A stretch of 64,000 nt of DNA from Favolaschia claudopus (GCA_037176885.1 JAWWNJ010000015.1:2418001-2482000), one strand, 5' to 3'. Numbered from the stretch's first letter, positions 1 to 12,030 are shown. The notes: generated by a model not told the origin, from the letters alone. Numbers and translations: made by a program.

Positions 1-355
1 ATAGTGAGATGACGATCGACAGAGCGGTCAAAGGAGGGACGAACTCGACAAAGAAAATTATTAAGAAGGGTCTGTGCCCGATGAGAGTGAAGAAGGTGGT
101 TGGAGAGAATTGGGTGTTGAACATGGCCGTTTTATACCAGGAGAGGACGCTGTGGGGCTTCTCGGACTGGCTAAAAGTAGACTGTCGAGTGAATATTGAC
201 AGACGTCGCGGTTGAGGAGGTTTCCAGGGTGAAAGGTACTCTGGGAAGGCTTCAACGAATGGATCAGCAGCCGCAATAAACACCTGGTTGAGGATTTGTG
301 CTATTTTGAGCGAAGAAGGAGAAGGAAATTGTTTATTGTAACGTGCATAGCCCAA
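1..355 (-). CDS. Possible 5' part of a leftward gene running off the window
   Basis: Reading the minus strand from about 355 down to 1 there is one frame without a stop for about 118 codons. It includes a hydrophobic run near the left edge (around FLIIFFVEFV) and a plausible protein stretch (ADPFVEAFPEYLSPW). No good initiating ATG is seen at its upstream end; an in-frame ATG lies at 124-122, so an upstream exon or a later start are both possible. The family is not recognised. If real, the gene is divergent from the SNF2-type gene at 900. An open frame of this size could also be chance. Confidence 0.35.
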   Translation of the reverse strand, partial: MGYARYNKQFPSPSSLKIAQILNQVFIAAADPFVEAFPEYLSPWKPPQPRRLSIFTRQSTFSQSEKPHSVLSWYKTAMFNTQFSPTTFFTLIGHRPFLIIFFVEFVPPLTALSIVISL

Positions 356-899
356 TTAACGACGTAGAAGGGTGCGTTGAAGATAGTTAGATGGCAATCC
401 ATTAACAAACCAGAGCACCCGGGAGGATGGAAGGATTGTTTAAACAGCAACCGAGTCATGGATGATGGATGGTCGTCTTGCGTGCATTTCGAGAGAACGA
501 ATACAGGCGACAGGAAGCATTGACAGCAGGAGCGATGAGCAACTTGGGGTCGACAGGAATAGTTGCACCCCGTTGGAAAGAATGAGCAGGACGTCGACTT
601 GATTCAGATTTGATTATTCGAAACAAAGCAATTTTCCGGCGGTATTCCGAAGAGAGGAAATGTACAGTAGGAGGTATATCCCGAAGGTTCACGCTGACTT
701 GTAATGACTTGCAGCGGTACTACGCCGGTAGCCCGCAGGATAAGCAGCGATTACAAACGGACCGGGAAAAGGAAAGAGGTCAAGGTCAAAGCTGCAAAAC
801 ACGTGAGCCGAAACCTCTTAGCGACTCGACCTCTGTCATCGGTCGCGGCGACGACGACGAGACTCCCATCGACGGCCACGACGGCGACAGCGCCATACG
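356..899. other. Intergenic / promoter region upstream of the HLTF-like gene
   Basis: No convincing coding frame. Overlapping open frames on both strands at 456-1169 have no protein-like character apart from the first exon of the next gene. A CACGTG E-box-like hexamer lies at 800-805, about 95 bp before the proposed start codon at 900. Confidence 0.5.
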
Positions 900-3800
900 A
901 TGGCCACCCACGCTTCCGTCAAGCCCCCCAATCCAACTCCTTTGTCGTACCAGCACAACCATATTGACCGTACGCCTTGACCCAACTCTTTCTTTCCGCT
1001 TTATCTCATCATCGCTCCTCAAGTCACCAGCGACGACGACGACGATGAGATAAATGACTACTCTAGATTTGCAAAGCGGCCTCGCGTCGAGGCCCCCAAA
1101 ATGCAGCCTCCAAACCACTACCCGATGGCGGTCACGGTCCCAGCCGTAAACATGCGCCCTAATTTCCAACCTTACGCGCCTTCAAATCTCAACCCATCTG
1201 CATACAGACCCCCCTTTGTCCCTCAGCAATCCGCTTTTGTCCCGCCACGCCCATACGCGCCCCTTCCCCAACAACCCGCCCCGCCTCGCTTGTCCCCTGG
1301 CGGTCCTGTCATAGATCTCACAGGCTCGCCCTCTCCCCCACCCGCATCGTCCACCCCCATCCACAGTCTTCCTCAGCTATCCGCCGACCTTCCACCGAAG
1401 ACTCCCGTCTGCATCGGTCAGCTCGGCGTTACAGCTCTTATCCTTTATCCCATCCCATATCTGCTTCCGACCTCAATCTCTCACGATGAGTGGGTCGCCG
1501 TTCGTCTGCAGTACGAACATAATCCCAACAAGACCGGCAATTCTGGCCCCGATACAATTCACATCAAGGCGCCTCAGGGTCGGGCGTCTAATGGCGAACA
1601 GCTTCTTGGCGAGGCATTCGGGGTTGTAGAACAAAAGGTCGCATCGGCACTTGGGCCAATGCTGGGAAAAGGTCTCATTCGTCTTGACGCAAAGGTTCGC
1701 AAGAGCGCACCCACGGTGAGTATACTCTGACATATCGCCGGCCTCGGTCTTGACCGCGTTCATTCTAAGCAACTACCCATCCTTCCCTTACAAATGCTCG
1801 TCTACACTCCAAAGGGAAACATACCTGTGGTCGGCAATTACCTGAGCCAGTGTGGCCTGTTACTTGACCATCCATCACCGCCTTATGACATGCGACAACT
1901 TTTGAGTCAGAATCAGCATTATCACAACCCTCATAACCCGCCACCCGGCGGCCATCGTGCAAGATTCCAGCCCCAAGTCAGTGCCAATCGGTGGAGCACA
2001 CCACAAGTGGCGGGCAAAAGTGTTGAGGTGCAGCGAAGTCAAGTCGATGAGTTGTTTAAAAGTTTGCAGAGCGGAGACGAACTGGATGAGACTGAGCCTA
2101 GTGCGTAACCTATATCGTCGAATCGGTGGCTCTCTTTGACACTGTATAGGTTCCAACGTTGCGACCAAGCTCTACCCTCATCAAAAGAAAGCCCTTACTT
2201 TCTTATTGGAGCGCGAACGCGAAAAAACCGGAGCCGACGGCAAATTCTCCTCCTTGTGGCAGATGCGCACGAACAATTTGTCCAGCCGGCCAGTTTGGGT
2301 GCACGCCATCACAACCAAAGAAGTATTTCAAGAACCCAAGGAGACCAAAGGCGCGATCCTTGCTGACGACGTATGTGTTGTTCATATCAAGTTCTTTGAC
2401 TTGCAAAATAAATCTGACCACGCTCCGCAGATGGGTCTCGGGAAAACTATCACTTGCGTATCCCTAATCGCTGCAACTCTTTCCGCTGCAAGAGAATTCG
2501 CTGCCGGTACATCCGATGTCCCCTCTTCGCCCAATGGATCATCGGAGCCGCCTCTCAGCGCGTCGCATTTCGCGGGTAGTGTTTGGGGCATGCCGGATGA
2601 CTCAGCATCAATGTCGAAAAAAGCCCAGGCAAAAGCACAACGTGTTCAGGACAAGCTCGACGCCGAGTTCACTCGCGCATCGCGCATCAAGACGAAAAGT
2701 CGTGCCAGCCTGATCATCTGTCCACTGTCCACGGTGTCCAATTGGGAAGACCAATTCCGGGAACATTGGCGGGGTGAAGTCATCGTCGTTGGCGGTGCCG
2801 GCGGTTGCGTGCCTGTCACACCTTCACAGGCAATGGCTCAGGCATTGAGTCAGCCTTCCATGTTCACGGATGATGCCAAGCCGTCACGCACACGGGACGG
2901 CGCGTCGTTGCGGGTTTACATTTATCACGGAAACGCTCGGAAACCGGACCCAGCGTACCTCGCTGATTTTGATGCGGTCATCACGACATACGCGACGCTC
3001 GCGTCGGAGTTTTCAAAGCAGAACCGGAGCGTTGCGAGCGCAGATATGGTACTAGATGATGATGATGACGACGATGGTAGCAGTGACGGAGGCGGTGTGG
3101 ACATTGATGAACGCGGGAATCAAGTGTTGAAGCTGCCCAAGACCAAGAAAGGCGGCATGAAACGCAAGAAGAGCGGATTCCTCAACGGCGCCGCGGAATC
3201 TGTCAGCGCTTTGCAGAGCATCCACTGGTTCCGTGTAGTACTTGATGAAGCCCAGTAAGCTGTTGTCTCGTCTTGCGGAAGACGACCAGTCATTGATCTG
3301 TCTTTCACCTGTAGCTGTATCAAGGAGACGAGTACAGTTGGAAGCCGCGCCTGCTGTGATTTAATGGCTGATCGTCGTTTATGCTTGACCGGCACCCCCG
3401 TACAAAACAAGCTCGACGACGTATTTGCATTGATCAAGTTTCTTCGGTTGGATCCCCTCGACGATAAGAACATATGGACAGAGTACATTGGTAGCCCAGT
3501 CAAGTTTGGGCAGCCGCTCGGTGTTGCCAGATTGCAGACGATTATGAAGTGCATTACGCTTCGGCGAACGAAGGAGTCGAAGACGCAGGAAGGGACGAGA
3601 ATCTTAGACCTCCCTCCGCGGCGGGACGAGCTTCGTTATCTGAAATTCGACGAACAGGAGCAATCCATCTATAATCAGTTCTTCAACGAGTCCAAAGCCG
3701 AATTCGAGGACCTCACAGACAAGAATGAGGTGATGAAGAACTATGTCGGCATTCTGCAGAAGATCTTGCGACTACGGCAGATCTGCGATCACTATGAACT

Positions 3801-5150
3801 GGTAGAAGGCAAGAGTCTTGAACAACAGTCGGATGTGCCAGTATCCTACGAGAACATCGTTGCAGACATTTGTCGTGACGGTATCAATCCTACCCGTGCG
3901 GCGGCAATATTTGCGATTTTGCGAGAATCGGCGACCACTCAATGTGTAGAGTGTGGGTGCGAGCTCTGCACTACGCCTGAGCTGACCACCGATGCTCTCG
4001 ATATTGACGGACCGCCGCCTGCCAAACGTTCCCGTAAGGCGAAGGGTGGCGCCTCTTCATCACGCGGGCCGACTCGGGCCAACAGCCCATGTACACCTCG
4101 GCCAGTTTTGACGCGATGTCAACACCTATTTTGCCTCGAGTGTTACCGAAGTTGCATATGTCCAGGATGGCCGAACGTAGCACCAGATACTCGACGCTCT
4201 TGTTCTACTTGCCAGACCGGACTCTCTCCCCTAGACGCCGTTGAAGTCAAACCAGAGGCAGCCAGCGATCTTGGTGCGAAAAAGAAGCTTCACAAGAAGG
4301 AGAAACGCGCAAAGGGTGCCCTTAATCTTGAGAACTTCCATCCTTCGACGAAGGTCAAGGCACTTTTAGGCGATTTGGTGCAATTCTCCAAAGCGAACCC
4401 ATACTCTGGAAACTACGACTCTGATTCAATCGAACTCCAGATGGTAGACAACCAGGGAAATCAGCTGGACGACGGAGTCACCAAGACTGTTGTGTTGTAT
4501 GTCGTCTTCCCAAAATTTCAACTTGAATCTGACCAAGAGTAGCTCTCAATGGACTAGCATGCTTGACAAGTGCGTACTGTTCTGTCTTGGCGGAATTGTC
4601 TGGTTCTGACGCCCTTCAGGATCGAGGATGCTTTGGAGGCTGCAGGGATTCGCTACGATAGGTTAGATGGCACTATGAAACGAGACGATCGCACTCGGGC
4701 CATGGATGCTCTGAAGTATGACCCTGGATGCGAAGTACTTCTCGTCAGTCTGAAAGCTGGTGGCGTGGGTCTCAACCTGACCGCTGCTCAACGCGTTTAT
4801 CTCATGGACCCTTACTGGTTTGTTTGCTTGCTTTGAAATCTGTTGTGTTTCTTTACTAATCACTTGGCTTCTTCGCAGGAATCCAGCCGTAGAGAATCAG
4901 GCCGTAGATCGTATCGTAAGTGGGTCGTCGTCCAGTCACACATTTACTCTAACTCGAAAATTAGCATCGTTTGGGGCAGACTCGACCAGTGACAACAATC
5001 AAGCTGATCATTGAGAACACCATCGAAGCACGTTTGTTGGAGGTGCAGAAGAAAAAGACCGCTCTCGCAAATATGACTCTAGGCCAGAACTTCAGCAAGG
5101 CCGAGATGATGGCTCGTCGCATGGAAGAGCTGACCGAGTTGTTCGGTTGA
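900..5150 (+). CDS. HLTF/RAD5-like SNF2 ATPase with RING finger and SUMO-interacting motifs
   Basis: Ten exons (900-969, 1024-1715, 1770-2100, 2150-2370, 2431-3254, 3315-4496, 4540-4569, 4620-4817, 4879-4915, 4965-5150) join to 1256 codons plus stop. Domain order is that of human HLTF and yeast Rad5: a HIRAN-like N-terminal region, then a SNF2 ATPase with motif I (DMGLGKT), SLIICPLSTVSNW, DEAH (split by an intron) and LTGTPVQN. A C3HC4-type RING follows (CVEC, CQHLFCLEC, CSTC), then the helicase C domain (SLKAGGVGLNL, DRIHRLGQ). In this family the RING is an E3 for PCNA polyubiquitination and the ATPase remodels stalled forks, in the nucleus. The start at 900 is chosen because its short exon splices to make IDLTSDDDDDE, a typical SUMO-interacting motif; a second one (VIDLTG) follows about 90 residues later. 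Uls1-type SUMO-targeted ligases are the main alternative, but the HIRAN-like part favours HLTF/Rad5. Confidence 0.9.
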
Positions 5151-5281
5151 TACTGAGCAAGTATTGTAGATTTTTATTATCTTGTCTATTACACTTCTTC
5201 GGTGTTGCCGCATCGATCTACTGTTCTTTACTGTACGACCTCTATTGTCTAGTTTCTTGAGCGCGAGATAATGAATCTGGG

Positions 5282-7672
5282 TCAGAAGGCGAAGTGTGCT
5301 GCGTTCTTGCGAGTTCCAAATACATACACTGTTGGGCGAAACCGTCAATCGAGGTTGAGGCAATTTCGCGAAACACTGACCAAAGGATTGACTGACGAAT
5401 AGGCCGATTGTAACCCCACATGCGACAGATATCATGCGAAGCCCTAATGCAAAACCGCTGGAATACTGATCAGCGGAGTTTTTGTATGTCTGTGCCAGGC
5501 CTCCGCCCTGAGCGATCCCTGACTGGAAAAGCTTTCAAAGGCTTCAAGCTTATGCGACCGATTTCAACTTACAGGTACGAGAAACAAAACACCGGTTACC
5601 ATCGACGTAAAGGCGGTACCACGGAAGAGACGCGAGTATAAGTTTCCCAGACACCCAATGACGAACGCTCCGCTCGCAGACACTATGTCAGGTCTACCGG
5701 GGAGAATGCGAGTGATTACCCTGTTGGCTGCATACGAGCAGCAGGAAAACATGATCATGATCGCTAATTGTTTGCGCGAATTCCACCCCACCAGACTTTG
5801 CAGATTCGACAGCGATGATGAGAACGAGTACAAAGGGACGAGAAAGAGCATCGTCCACCAGGGAAACGGTTGTCTGGTCCAGTGCCAGTGCGGGTCGCGA
5901 ACACAGCCTTGGAAGTAAGTAAATACCCACAGTTCATTTGTTCCTCGAGGGTCTTACCCTTGAAAAATTTCGGCAATGCTCCGGTCTGACTGAGCACCCC
6001 GCTAATTGAGATACCGGGTTGGGTACCATTGGTCATCATAAAGGTCCCGTGCGTGTATGTTGGAGCCTCTACGGCGGCGGGCCCTTCATAATAGGTACGG
6101 CGAGCACGACGGTCTACTACAAAGTACAGGTCGGAGCCGATTGTCAAGCCAAACCCCTGGTCACCGTTTTGATGCAAATTTTTCAAGGTGGTTGAAGGCA
6201 CCTACGAGAAATAAAGTATAGATGATGGCATAAACAATCCTGACCGAACCACAGAACACGTTTTTTGACATCAGTTCCAGTGCAGATAGAAGGACTGTGA
6301 ATCCCGGCAAAATTACTATCACTCCTGGGAACATGTAAGACTCTCGATGAGCATAGTTTGCCATCGATTGTTTACCTGCAGACGAAATCGCACTGTAGCA
6401 AAAAAGACCGCCCTGGGAGCGAAGCGGTTCAATGATGGGGTCGAGTCGTGGGTAACGATTCAACATACAGGTATGTTGCTCAGGCCGCGTGCTATAAACG
6501 CCACTATTATGGTGGCCGATACCCTGAGAGCGTTGGGTTAGATTGAAGGAGCGGAAACAAGAATTTCTCACTCGTATACATTGGCATACATTGCGCTTTT
6601 GTTGGCTGAAGATACACATGAACGTACTGTATGGATGAACAACTCAAAAACTAACCAGCATTGAGACCGAGATACTGTAAAGTGGCAGCACAACACCCGC
6701 TCACCCACATGTCCACCAGAGACCCTCCGAAAGAAAGCACGCAGAGAATAGACGCGCATATGAAGGAGAAAAAGCAGCGCAACCACAGATTATACGGAGG
6801 CGGTGTTTTGAGAATCTTTCTCAGTTCATCTGTACCTTCTTCTGCACTCAGCTTGTCATGTAGTACTTTGCGGTAGACATGATGAACTGCGTTGAGACGG
6901 GAGAGTGAGATACGACCTCTTGCACGAATGAAATAGATTCTAGTGGAGGCAGTGCTGCCGCCGTTTCGTATTGTCACTATCACAAGATTCGGGAGCTGAA
7001 CAAATTCTGAAGTGAATCAGGTTGAGGCGAGTTATCATGTCGGTGAGAAAACTCTGGTCCAACCTGCTTGAGCATCCAAGATTTTCGAAGCGGCGGTCAA
7101 CTGAGATTCGATCCTATGGGATGGGGCCCCGAATGCCATGAGAGCTTTAGCGAGTTTGCAAATGAATTTCCGGCGAGTGTCGACCTCTATGGAGGGGTGA
7201 GTCCCAGCCAACCGATGACCGGAAAATGGATGCAAATACCAGTAACATTGCGAATGATCTCAGACGGTCTTCGAGCCTTCATGCTGACTATTGAAACAGG
7301 GATTGAGGGGATGGGTATTGTGATAAAGTTCTTGGATTGGGGAGGATTTTGCGATGTTGAAGAACCATCAGACTTTGAAGCCATCTCGCCATGGGTGGGT
7401 TGTTCCGGGACGGTGGGATTCAAGCCAAAGCTGAGAAACGTAGAGAGAAGACTGGGCCTGGCTGTAGAAGAGCTCGAGCTCTTGCGCGGTGCATGATTTG
7501 AAGTGCGAGATGAAATTTCGGTGTCTGTCCGGTCTGCAGCATTTGAGGTCGAGTGCGTCATATCCAAGGTTGGAAGTTGCTGGTCTGCAGCAGCATTGTC
7601 GAGTAAGGGATTGTTCATTCGATGGTTTGAGTGTGGAGAGCTGCCTATATTTTGAGCTTTCAGGTCGTCCAT
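5282..7672 (-). CDS. Prm10/ThrE-like multispanning membrane protein (DUF1212 type)
   Basis: Eleven exons on the minus strand (7672-7240, 7186-7064, 7006-6656, 6605-6572, 6523-6469, 6412-6376, 6324-6206, 6156-5958, 5907-5573, 5522-5381, 5328-5282) join to 624 codons plus stop. After a polar, Ser-rich N-terminus of about 150 residues comes the ThrE/Prm10 core: FICKLAKALMAFGAPSHRIE, EFVQLPNLVIV, SATIIVAFIARGLS, FCYSAISSAGVIVILPGFTV and a C-terminal half with several membrane helices (GAFVIGCLGNLYSR, VTGVLFLVPSGIAQGGGL). Yeast Prm10 is a pheromone-regulated membrane protein, and bacterial ThrE exports threonine; substrate and location here are unknown. The next upstream in-frame start-like codon is not an ATG, so 7672 is preferred. 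It is tail-to-tail with the SNF2-type gene, 131 bp apart. Confidence 0.9.
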
Positions 7673-8012
7673 GGAGTATTGACGGAGCGGGAGGGTCTGG
7701 ATGACAAGCAAGTTCAAGTTCGTTTATGGCAATCGAGGCGTGGGAACTTATGAGTCACCATATCTTCTGGCTGCTGACGAGCGTTCAGTTGGCTTCCAGA
7801 CCTCCAAACTTAGGAAGTTGGATCCACCAAGACGGAATGCCAGACCAATAGATACTCCTTATTTAAACCACAGACGTACGCATACAAAGGTACATTACAC
7901 ACAACGGTATACAGAACAACAACAACAACGATGTTCCAAGACATAGCATCATAAAATGAACAACATATCCAAAACACAGATTGTGGACGGTAAATGGAGC
8001 AGCGAAAAAAGA
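7673..8012. other. Intergenic promoter region with short AAC repeat
   Basis: Between two leftward genes; presumably the promoter of the Prm10-like gene and the 3' end of the transcription factor gene. It holds a short (AAC)n microsatellite at about 7917-7930 and no convincing gene. Confidence 0.5.
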
Positions 8013-11000
8013 TCACCAGATTTGGGGAGTTGGAGGTAAATAATCTTGTGGCAGCAGGAACGCGTTCATTCCGTTCTGAGAGAACGAGTTTCCGCCTAGA
8101 GTCTGATCTGAAATCCACACAGGGAGTTGCTCGCTGGCGGTCATCTCGAAGCCGCGCCAGATATTGTCTGCATCTGTGGCGTGTAGGTGAGGCTGCTGGC
8201 TCGGTGCATGGGTGCCGCTCGCACTTGGAAACGACTCGTATGCGGGAGAGAATGGAGGTTCGGAGTGGTGGTGCTGGATACCCCCGGAATGACTGGGGTC
8301 GACCGTCATGATCATGGGGCGATGCGGGTCTCGAGAAGTCTTGGGCGAACGCGAGGTGGAGGCGGATTTGCGTTTTCTGGACCGCTTCAACATGACTTGG
8401 AGGGTCAGGGCATAGCGTTTTCCGGGAACTGGGTGTACATTGAGAAATAATCAACTAGACAAAAATAGGTGTCTTACTTTCCGCCATGAGTGTAGCTAAG
8501 CGCTCCACTTGTGTCCGTATCTCCGACATCTCACTGTCGCTTGGGCTGCGGGGTTCCGTCAATCAAAACCCGAATGACATGAAAGGCCGGCGTACAAGAG
8601 ACGAGACAAACGCAACAAAAATGAAGCTGCAAACGTTGCGGTTGCATGGGTGTAATGCACCGCTGTACGATATCAGAAGAAGGGCAACACCAATACAAAT
8701 TTCAACAAACCGTATTTCATGCCCTCTCTATACGCCGGAGAGTTTACTGTGATGTCTAAACCTTGACGAGCAATTTGGATGGAGCGCAGAGCCAGGTCCT
8801 TTTGTTGAGGCGGCATGTTTTGCACGTCCTCGGGACCTTTGATACCCCTCAGCGCGGTTGCATTGTGGAACAATTCAGCGTGTAAATGTTGAATCTGCAA
8901 CGACTGCCGGTAGAAGGCTGTGCATGGAAATTGGTAAATTAACGCTAACACGAACCATCAGACTCACCAGCATCTTCATACTTTTGCGAAAAGGCTTGAT
9001 CCCAAGTCGCATACCAACTGCGGAAATTGAGATCCGCACGGCGAAGTTCTTCAAAGTGTTCATCTTTCACCGGCCCTTCGAAGGGAGAGAGAGCATTGTG
9101 GACCCGCTCGCGCAGTGCCATGAGCTCGACTGTTGAGACCAGACGCATATCATCCTCAATGGCTAGAGGGTGCTGCAGTAAAAGACGGCAGTGCTTGATG
9201 CTCTCATCGTCCTTGAGCACAGCCGGACGCCCAGTACCGTACGACAATCTTTGTGAAATCAGAAAATTTATCAAGTGAAAATGCCCAGAACCTACTGATG
9301 TTCGAACAGATACAGGCAGAACCAGATACGTGACGCGATGACCAATTCTCGGTCTGCATTCAAGTCGACCTGGTTGGCATTCATGCGCTTCAGCAACGCC
9401 GGCCAAGCTTTGTGCATAGCTGTGGTAAATGAAGTTAACGTCACAGCAAAGAGGGTGGAAAAAATAACATGCATAATTCCATTGCCATGCGAACGGCATG
9501 GCCGCCACTAAGCCATCCATTATCCGACCAGCCGGCAACGAGGACTGAAAACATGTTCAGGTCACTTGTGAAGATATCACACGGATGACACTGACTCATT
9601 GCTTGTACCGCCTCATGCCGCGTCACAGGCGAGAATAAGGTGGCCCGAGAGATTGTTTGGACTTCCTCGAGAGTCTTGAGGTAAATATCGCTTGGTTTTC
9701 CTGGAACAAGATCAGAGGGCAAGAAAATTGTTTGGATATTGACTTACCTCCGCCATCACGAACACGAGCGGCAACCATACATATGCAGTCGACGGCGAAC
9801 GGAGACCTGTCATGTAATGCATCGAAGGTGTCGGAGTTGGAATCGAAGACAGGGCTAACGAGATGAATTAGCGAGGCAACAAGTTAATGATAGAAGACAT
9901 ACAGGAAAGTGGAACATCCATGATAGAATCTGGCGAAGCTCAAAACCCACGAAGATGTAGTCGAAGGAATGGAGGATACGTACATTCTGAATAGCTCCCG
10001 GGCCTCAGCTTCGGAGACAATATTTTTAGTAACAACTGTCGAGAGTCTAAGCGGTGAGATAGTCTCAACTCAGATCAATTACCGTCGGGGAAAATCAGAG
10101 TAGGTCTGCCTCGGTGTCGAATCTTTCTTCGTTTCGTCGCTCGACTCTGTCGATCGGGGGACGGTGTCCTTCCTCGACTCTGAGGTCCGCTACTATCCCC
10201 ATTTTCCTATCACTCTGTGAGTGCGAGGGTAGAGTAGAGGAAGATCGGAGAACCTTTGCAGCCCGCTCGGTCGCGACATCAGCAAGACCACGAAGAACTT
10301 CCAACGGAGCCACCAGTCCAGAATCTGGCAATTCTCCACTGTCCTCTTCATCGATATCGGATGAGTCTGCGCTGGTGACATTGGCCGATCCCGGAGCATG
10401 TCTCTTGCCAGAGTGATTGTGCTGCCTTCCTTGAGAATGACCATTGTCGTACCGTATTGAAGAGACGTTGCCCTGTTGAGCTGATGGGGGACCCATTGTC
10501 TGTATACTGGAAAATGGGGGGAGAACAGGGCCTTGACCTGGAGGGTTCGGACCGGAGTAGCCCTGTCCTTGTGGAGGGTAGTGAGGGTACGGGGCTGACC
10601 GCGTTTGGGACGAAGGTCCCTGGTATCCGGGTGGAAGGGGCCCTTGCGCTTGAGGTGGCCGCGGGGGTGCGTTAAGAGGGCTGTGAGGAAAAGCGCCAGT
10701 GGGTGTAGGCGGCTGCACGTCACCGACGTGTTGATGAGCGGTTGGAGGTGTCGAAATCGATGGAGAGTGAAGACTGGGAGATTGATGGTACGAAGACTGG
10801 GGATACGAAGGGGAACGCGTCGCTCCTGCGCGGAGATGAGCCAGAATTTCAGCCACAGAATTTTGAATTGAGGTTTGCGTGTGTCGGATTTCCGCGACGT
10901 GAGCTTCCAGACTTCGGATACGCCTTGGACAAAAGTCAAGACAAAATTCTCTAGCCCATGGCAAGCGCTTACTCAAGCCCGGCTTCGCCAGTTAAAGTGG

Positions 11001-11332
11001 CCTCTCGGGAGGGTTTCTCGAAGAGGCACTCGAGGCCAGTATTGCGGCAGCGCCTACATGGTGGGTTATCCGCACCCTCACAGCGCATCTTCTGCTTCCG
11101 GCAAGCATTCTGATGAAATAAATAAGAGAGATGTAGTGAACGAGATAGTCGGGACGGCGCACGCAAGCTCCTGGAGTACAATAAATGGTAAGGAACACGG
11201 AGAACGCAGTAATAATTGTGACAAACTGGGGACTCTGTTGAGGGTCTTGACAACTGGCTTTACATCGCGCTTTTCGTCTTTTGGCTCATCGTGATGGTTG
11301 TGGATGGCAGGAAGGTTCAAAGGCGAGTCCAT
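8013..11332 (-). CDS. Zn2Cys6 fungal-specific transcription factor
   Basis: Sixteen exons on the minus strand (11332-11227, 11170-11163, 11109-10973, 10923-10194, 10146-10083, 10035-9984, 9929-9903, 9854-9748, 9700-9596, 9544-9473, 9419-9296, 9248-8968, 8917-8711, 8662-8596, 8545-8478, 8428-8013) join to 856 codons plus stop. The zinc cluster reads RACNACRKQKMRC, then CRRCRNTGLEC, giving six cysteines with Cys-x2-Cys-x6-Cys spacing. A short coiled coil follows (RIRSLEAHVAEIRHTQ), then a Pro/Ser/Gln-rich linker and a fungal_trans middle homology region (FYHGCSTFLPVFD, RIWFCLYLFEHQLSYGTGRP). A basic C-terminal patch (LKRSRKRK) may be a nuclear signal. It should bind DNA and regulate transcription; the targets are unknown. 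The second exon is only 8 nt, and the intron after 9473 needs a GC donor. Confidence 0.88.
11163..11170 (-). other. 8-nt micro-exon of the Zn2Cys6 gene
   Basis: The bases GAGCTTGC are flanked by an acceptor (TACTCCAG) and a donor (GTGCGC). Joined to the A that ends exon 1 they encode Arg-Ala-Cys, supplying the first zinc-cluster cysteine. Without this exon the first Cys pair would have the wrong spacing or frame. The total coding length of the gene is a multiple of three only with it included. Confidence 0.75.
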
Positions 11333-11510
11333 GGAGGCTGGCAGCGAGGCCACGGAGGGAGAAGGAGAGCAAACAGCTGGTGAGAGTGCTGATGTTGATG
11401 AGCACAAGTGCTTACGTAAGCACAGATCGCGAGTTCATTGCACGACTGCTCTATCCGCAACCTCTAATAAATTCAGATAGCTGCACAAGATAGCAGCTAT
11501 AGCAGAACCA
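11333..11510. promoter_or_regulatory. Upstream region of the Zn2Cys6 gene
   Basis: Short stretch between the transcription factor start codon and the first copy of the tandem duplication. No clear TATA box or operator is recognised. Confidence 0.3.
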
Positions 11511-12030
11511 GAAGATCGAATCCGTTGGGCGAGTGACAGCCCCAGAGACTCGCATCAACACGGGGGTTAGCCGAGCTATCCCGAGATATCCCGAATTCGC
11601 TTAGAGTTCGGGTAGACTCCCGTCGACCGAAACCACCAGGTCATCGCCGCTCATCGGTTTGCTCTAGTTCGTCTTGTCGTGTCTCACCTTGCGCCTGGCT
11701 CTCCGCCTCACCGCTGGTCGCTGCGCCGTCATGTGTATTTCGGACTACCTAACTTCATGCTGCTCCGAGTCGCCTCTCCTTTCACTTTTCTTTACATCTG
11801 AGCCCATCCTTGACGCGATGAGCGCGATCTATTCGTATTGACGTCGCGTTCAAGTATTAGTACTGTTTCAAGAATGTCCTGTTTCACGACTTCAATGCAC
11901 AATGTCTACTACAATCATCAAAAATCTATGTTATCTTGTACAGTTCAAAAACCCCAGGGGAATTGTCCGACCACGTTCCTTGGCTCAAAGGTATAATTAT
12001 AACTTGAAAAGAATTTTTGTCGACAAAGCA
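11511..12030. repeat. Copy 1 of a ~520 bp tandem direct repeat
   Basis: Starts with GAAGATCGAATCCGTTGGGC and ends at ATTTTTGTCGACAAAGCA. It is nearly identical to the sequence starting at 12031, with scattered substitutions and three small indels. It holds a short self-complementary segment (around CCCGAATTCGCTTAGAGTTCGGG split over 11590-11612) and no convincing protein frame. No transposase, terminal inverted repeat or LTR signature was identified. Confidence 0.9.

Noticed and set aside
610..1169. Overlapping open frames of 127-147 codons on both strands upstream of the HLTF-like gene
   Set aside because: Low-complexity Thr/Pro/Arg content and no splice support; the region is explained by the promoter and the short first exon at 900-969.
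1101..1730. ATG at 1101 as start of the HLTF-like gene
   Set aside because: The frame continues upstream as acidic residues to an acceptor at 1022-1023, and an exon from 900 completes a SUMO-interacting motif, so 900 is preferred.
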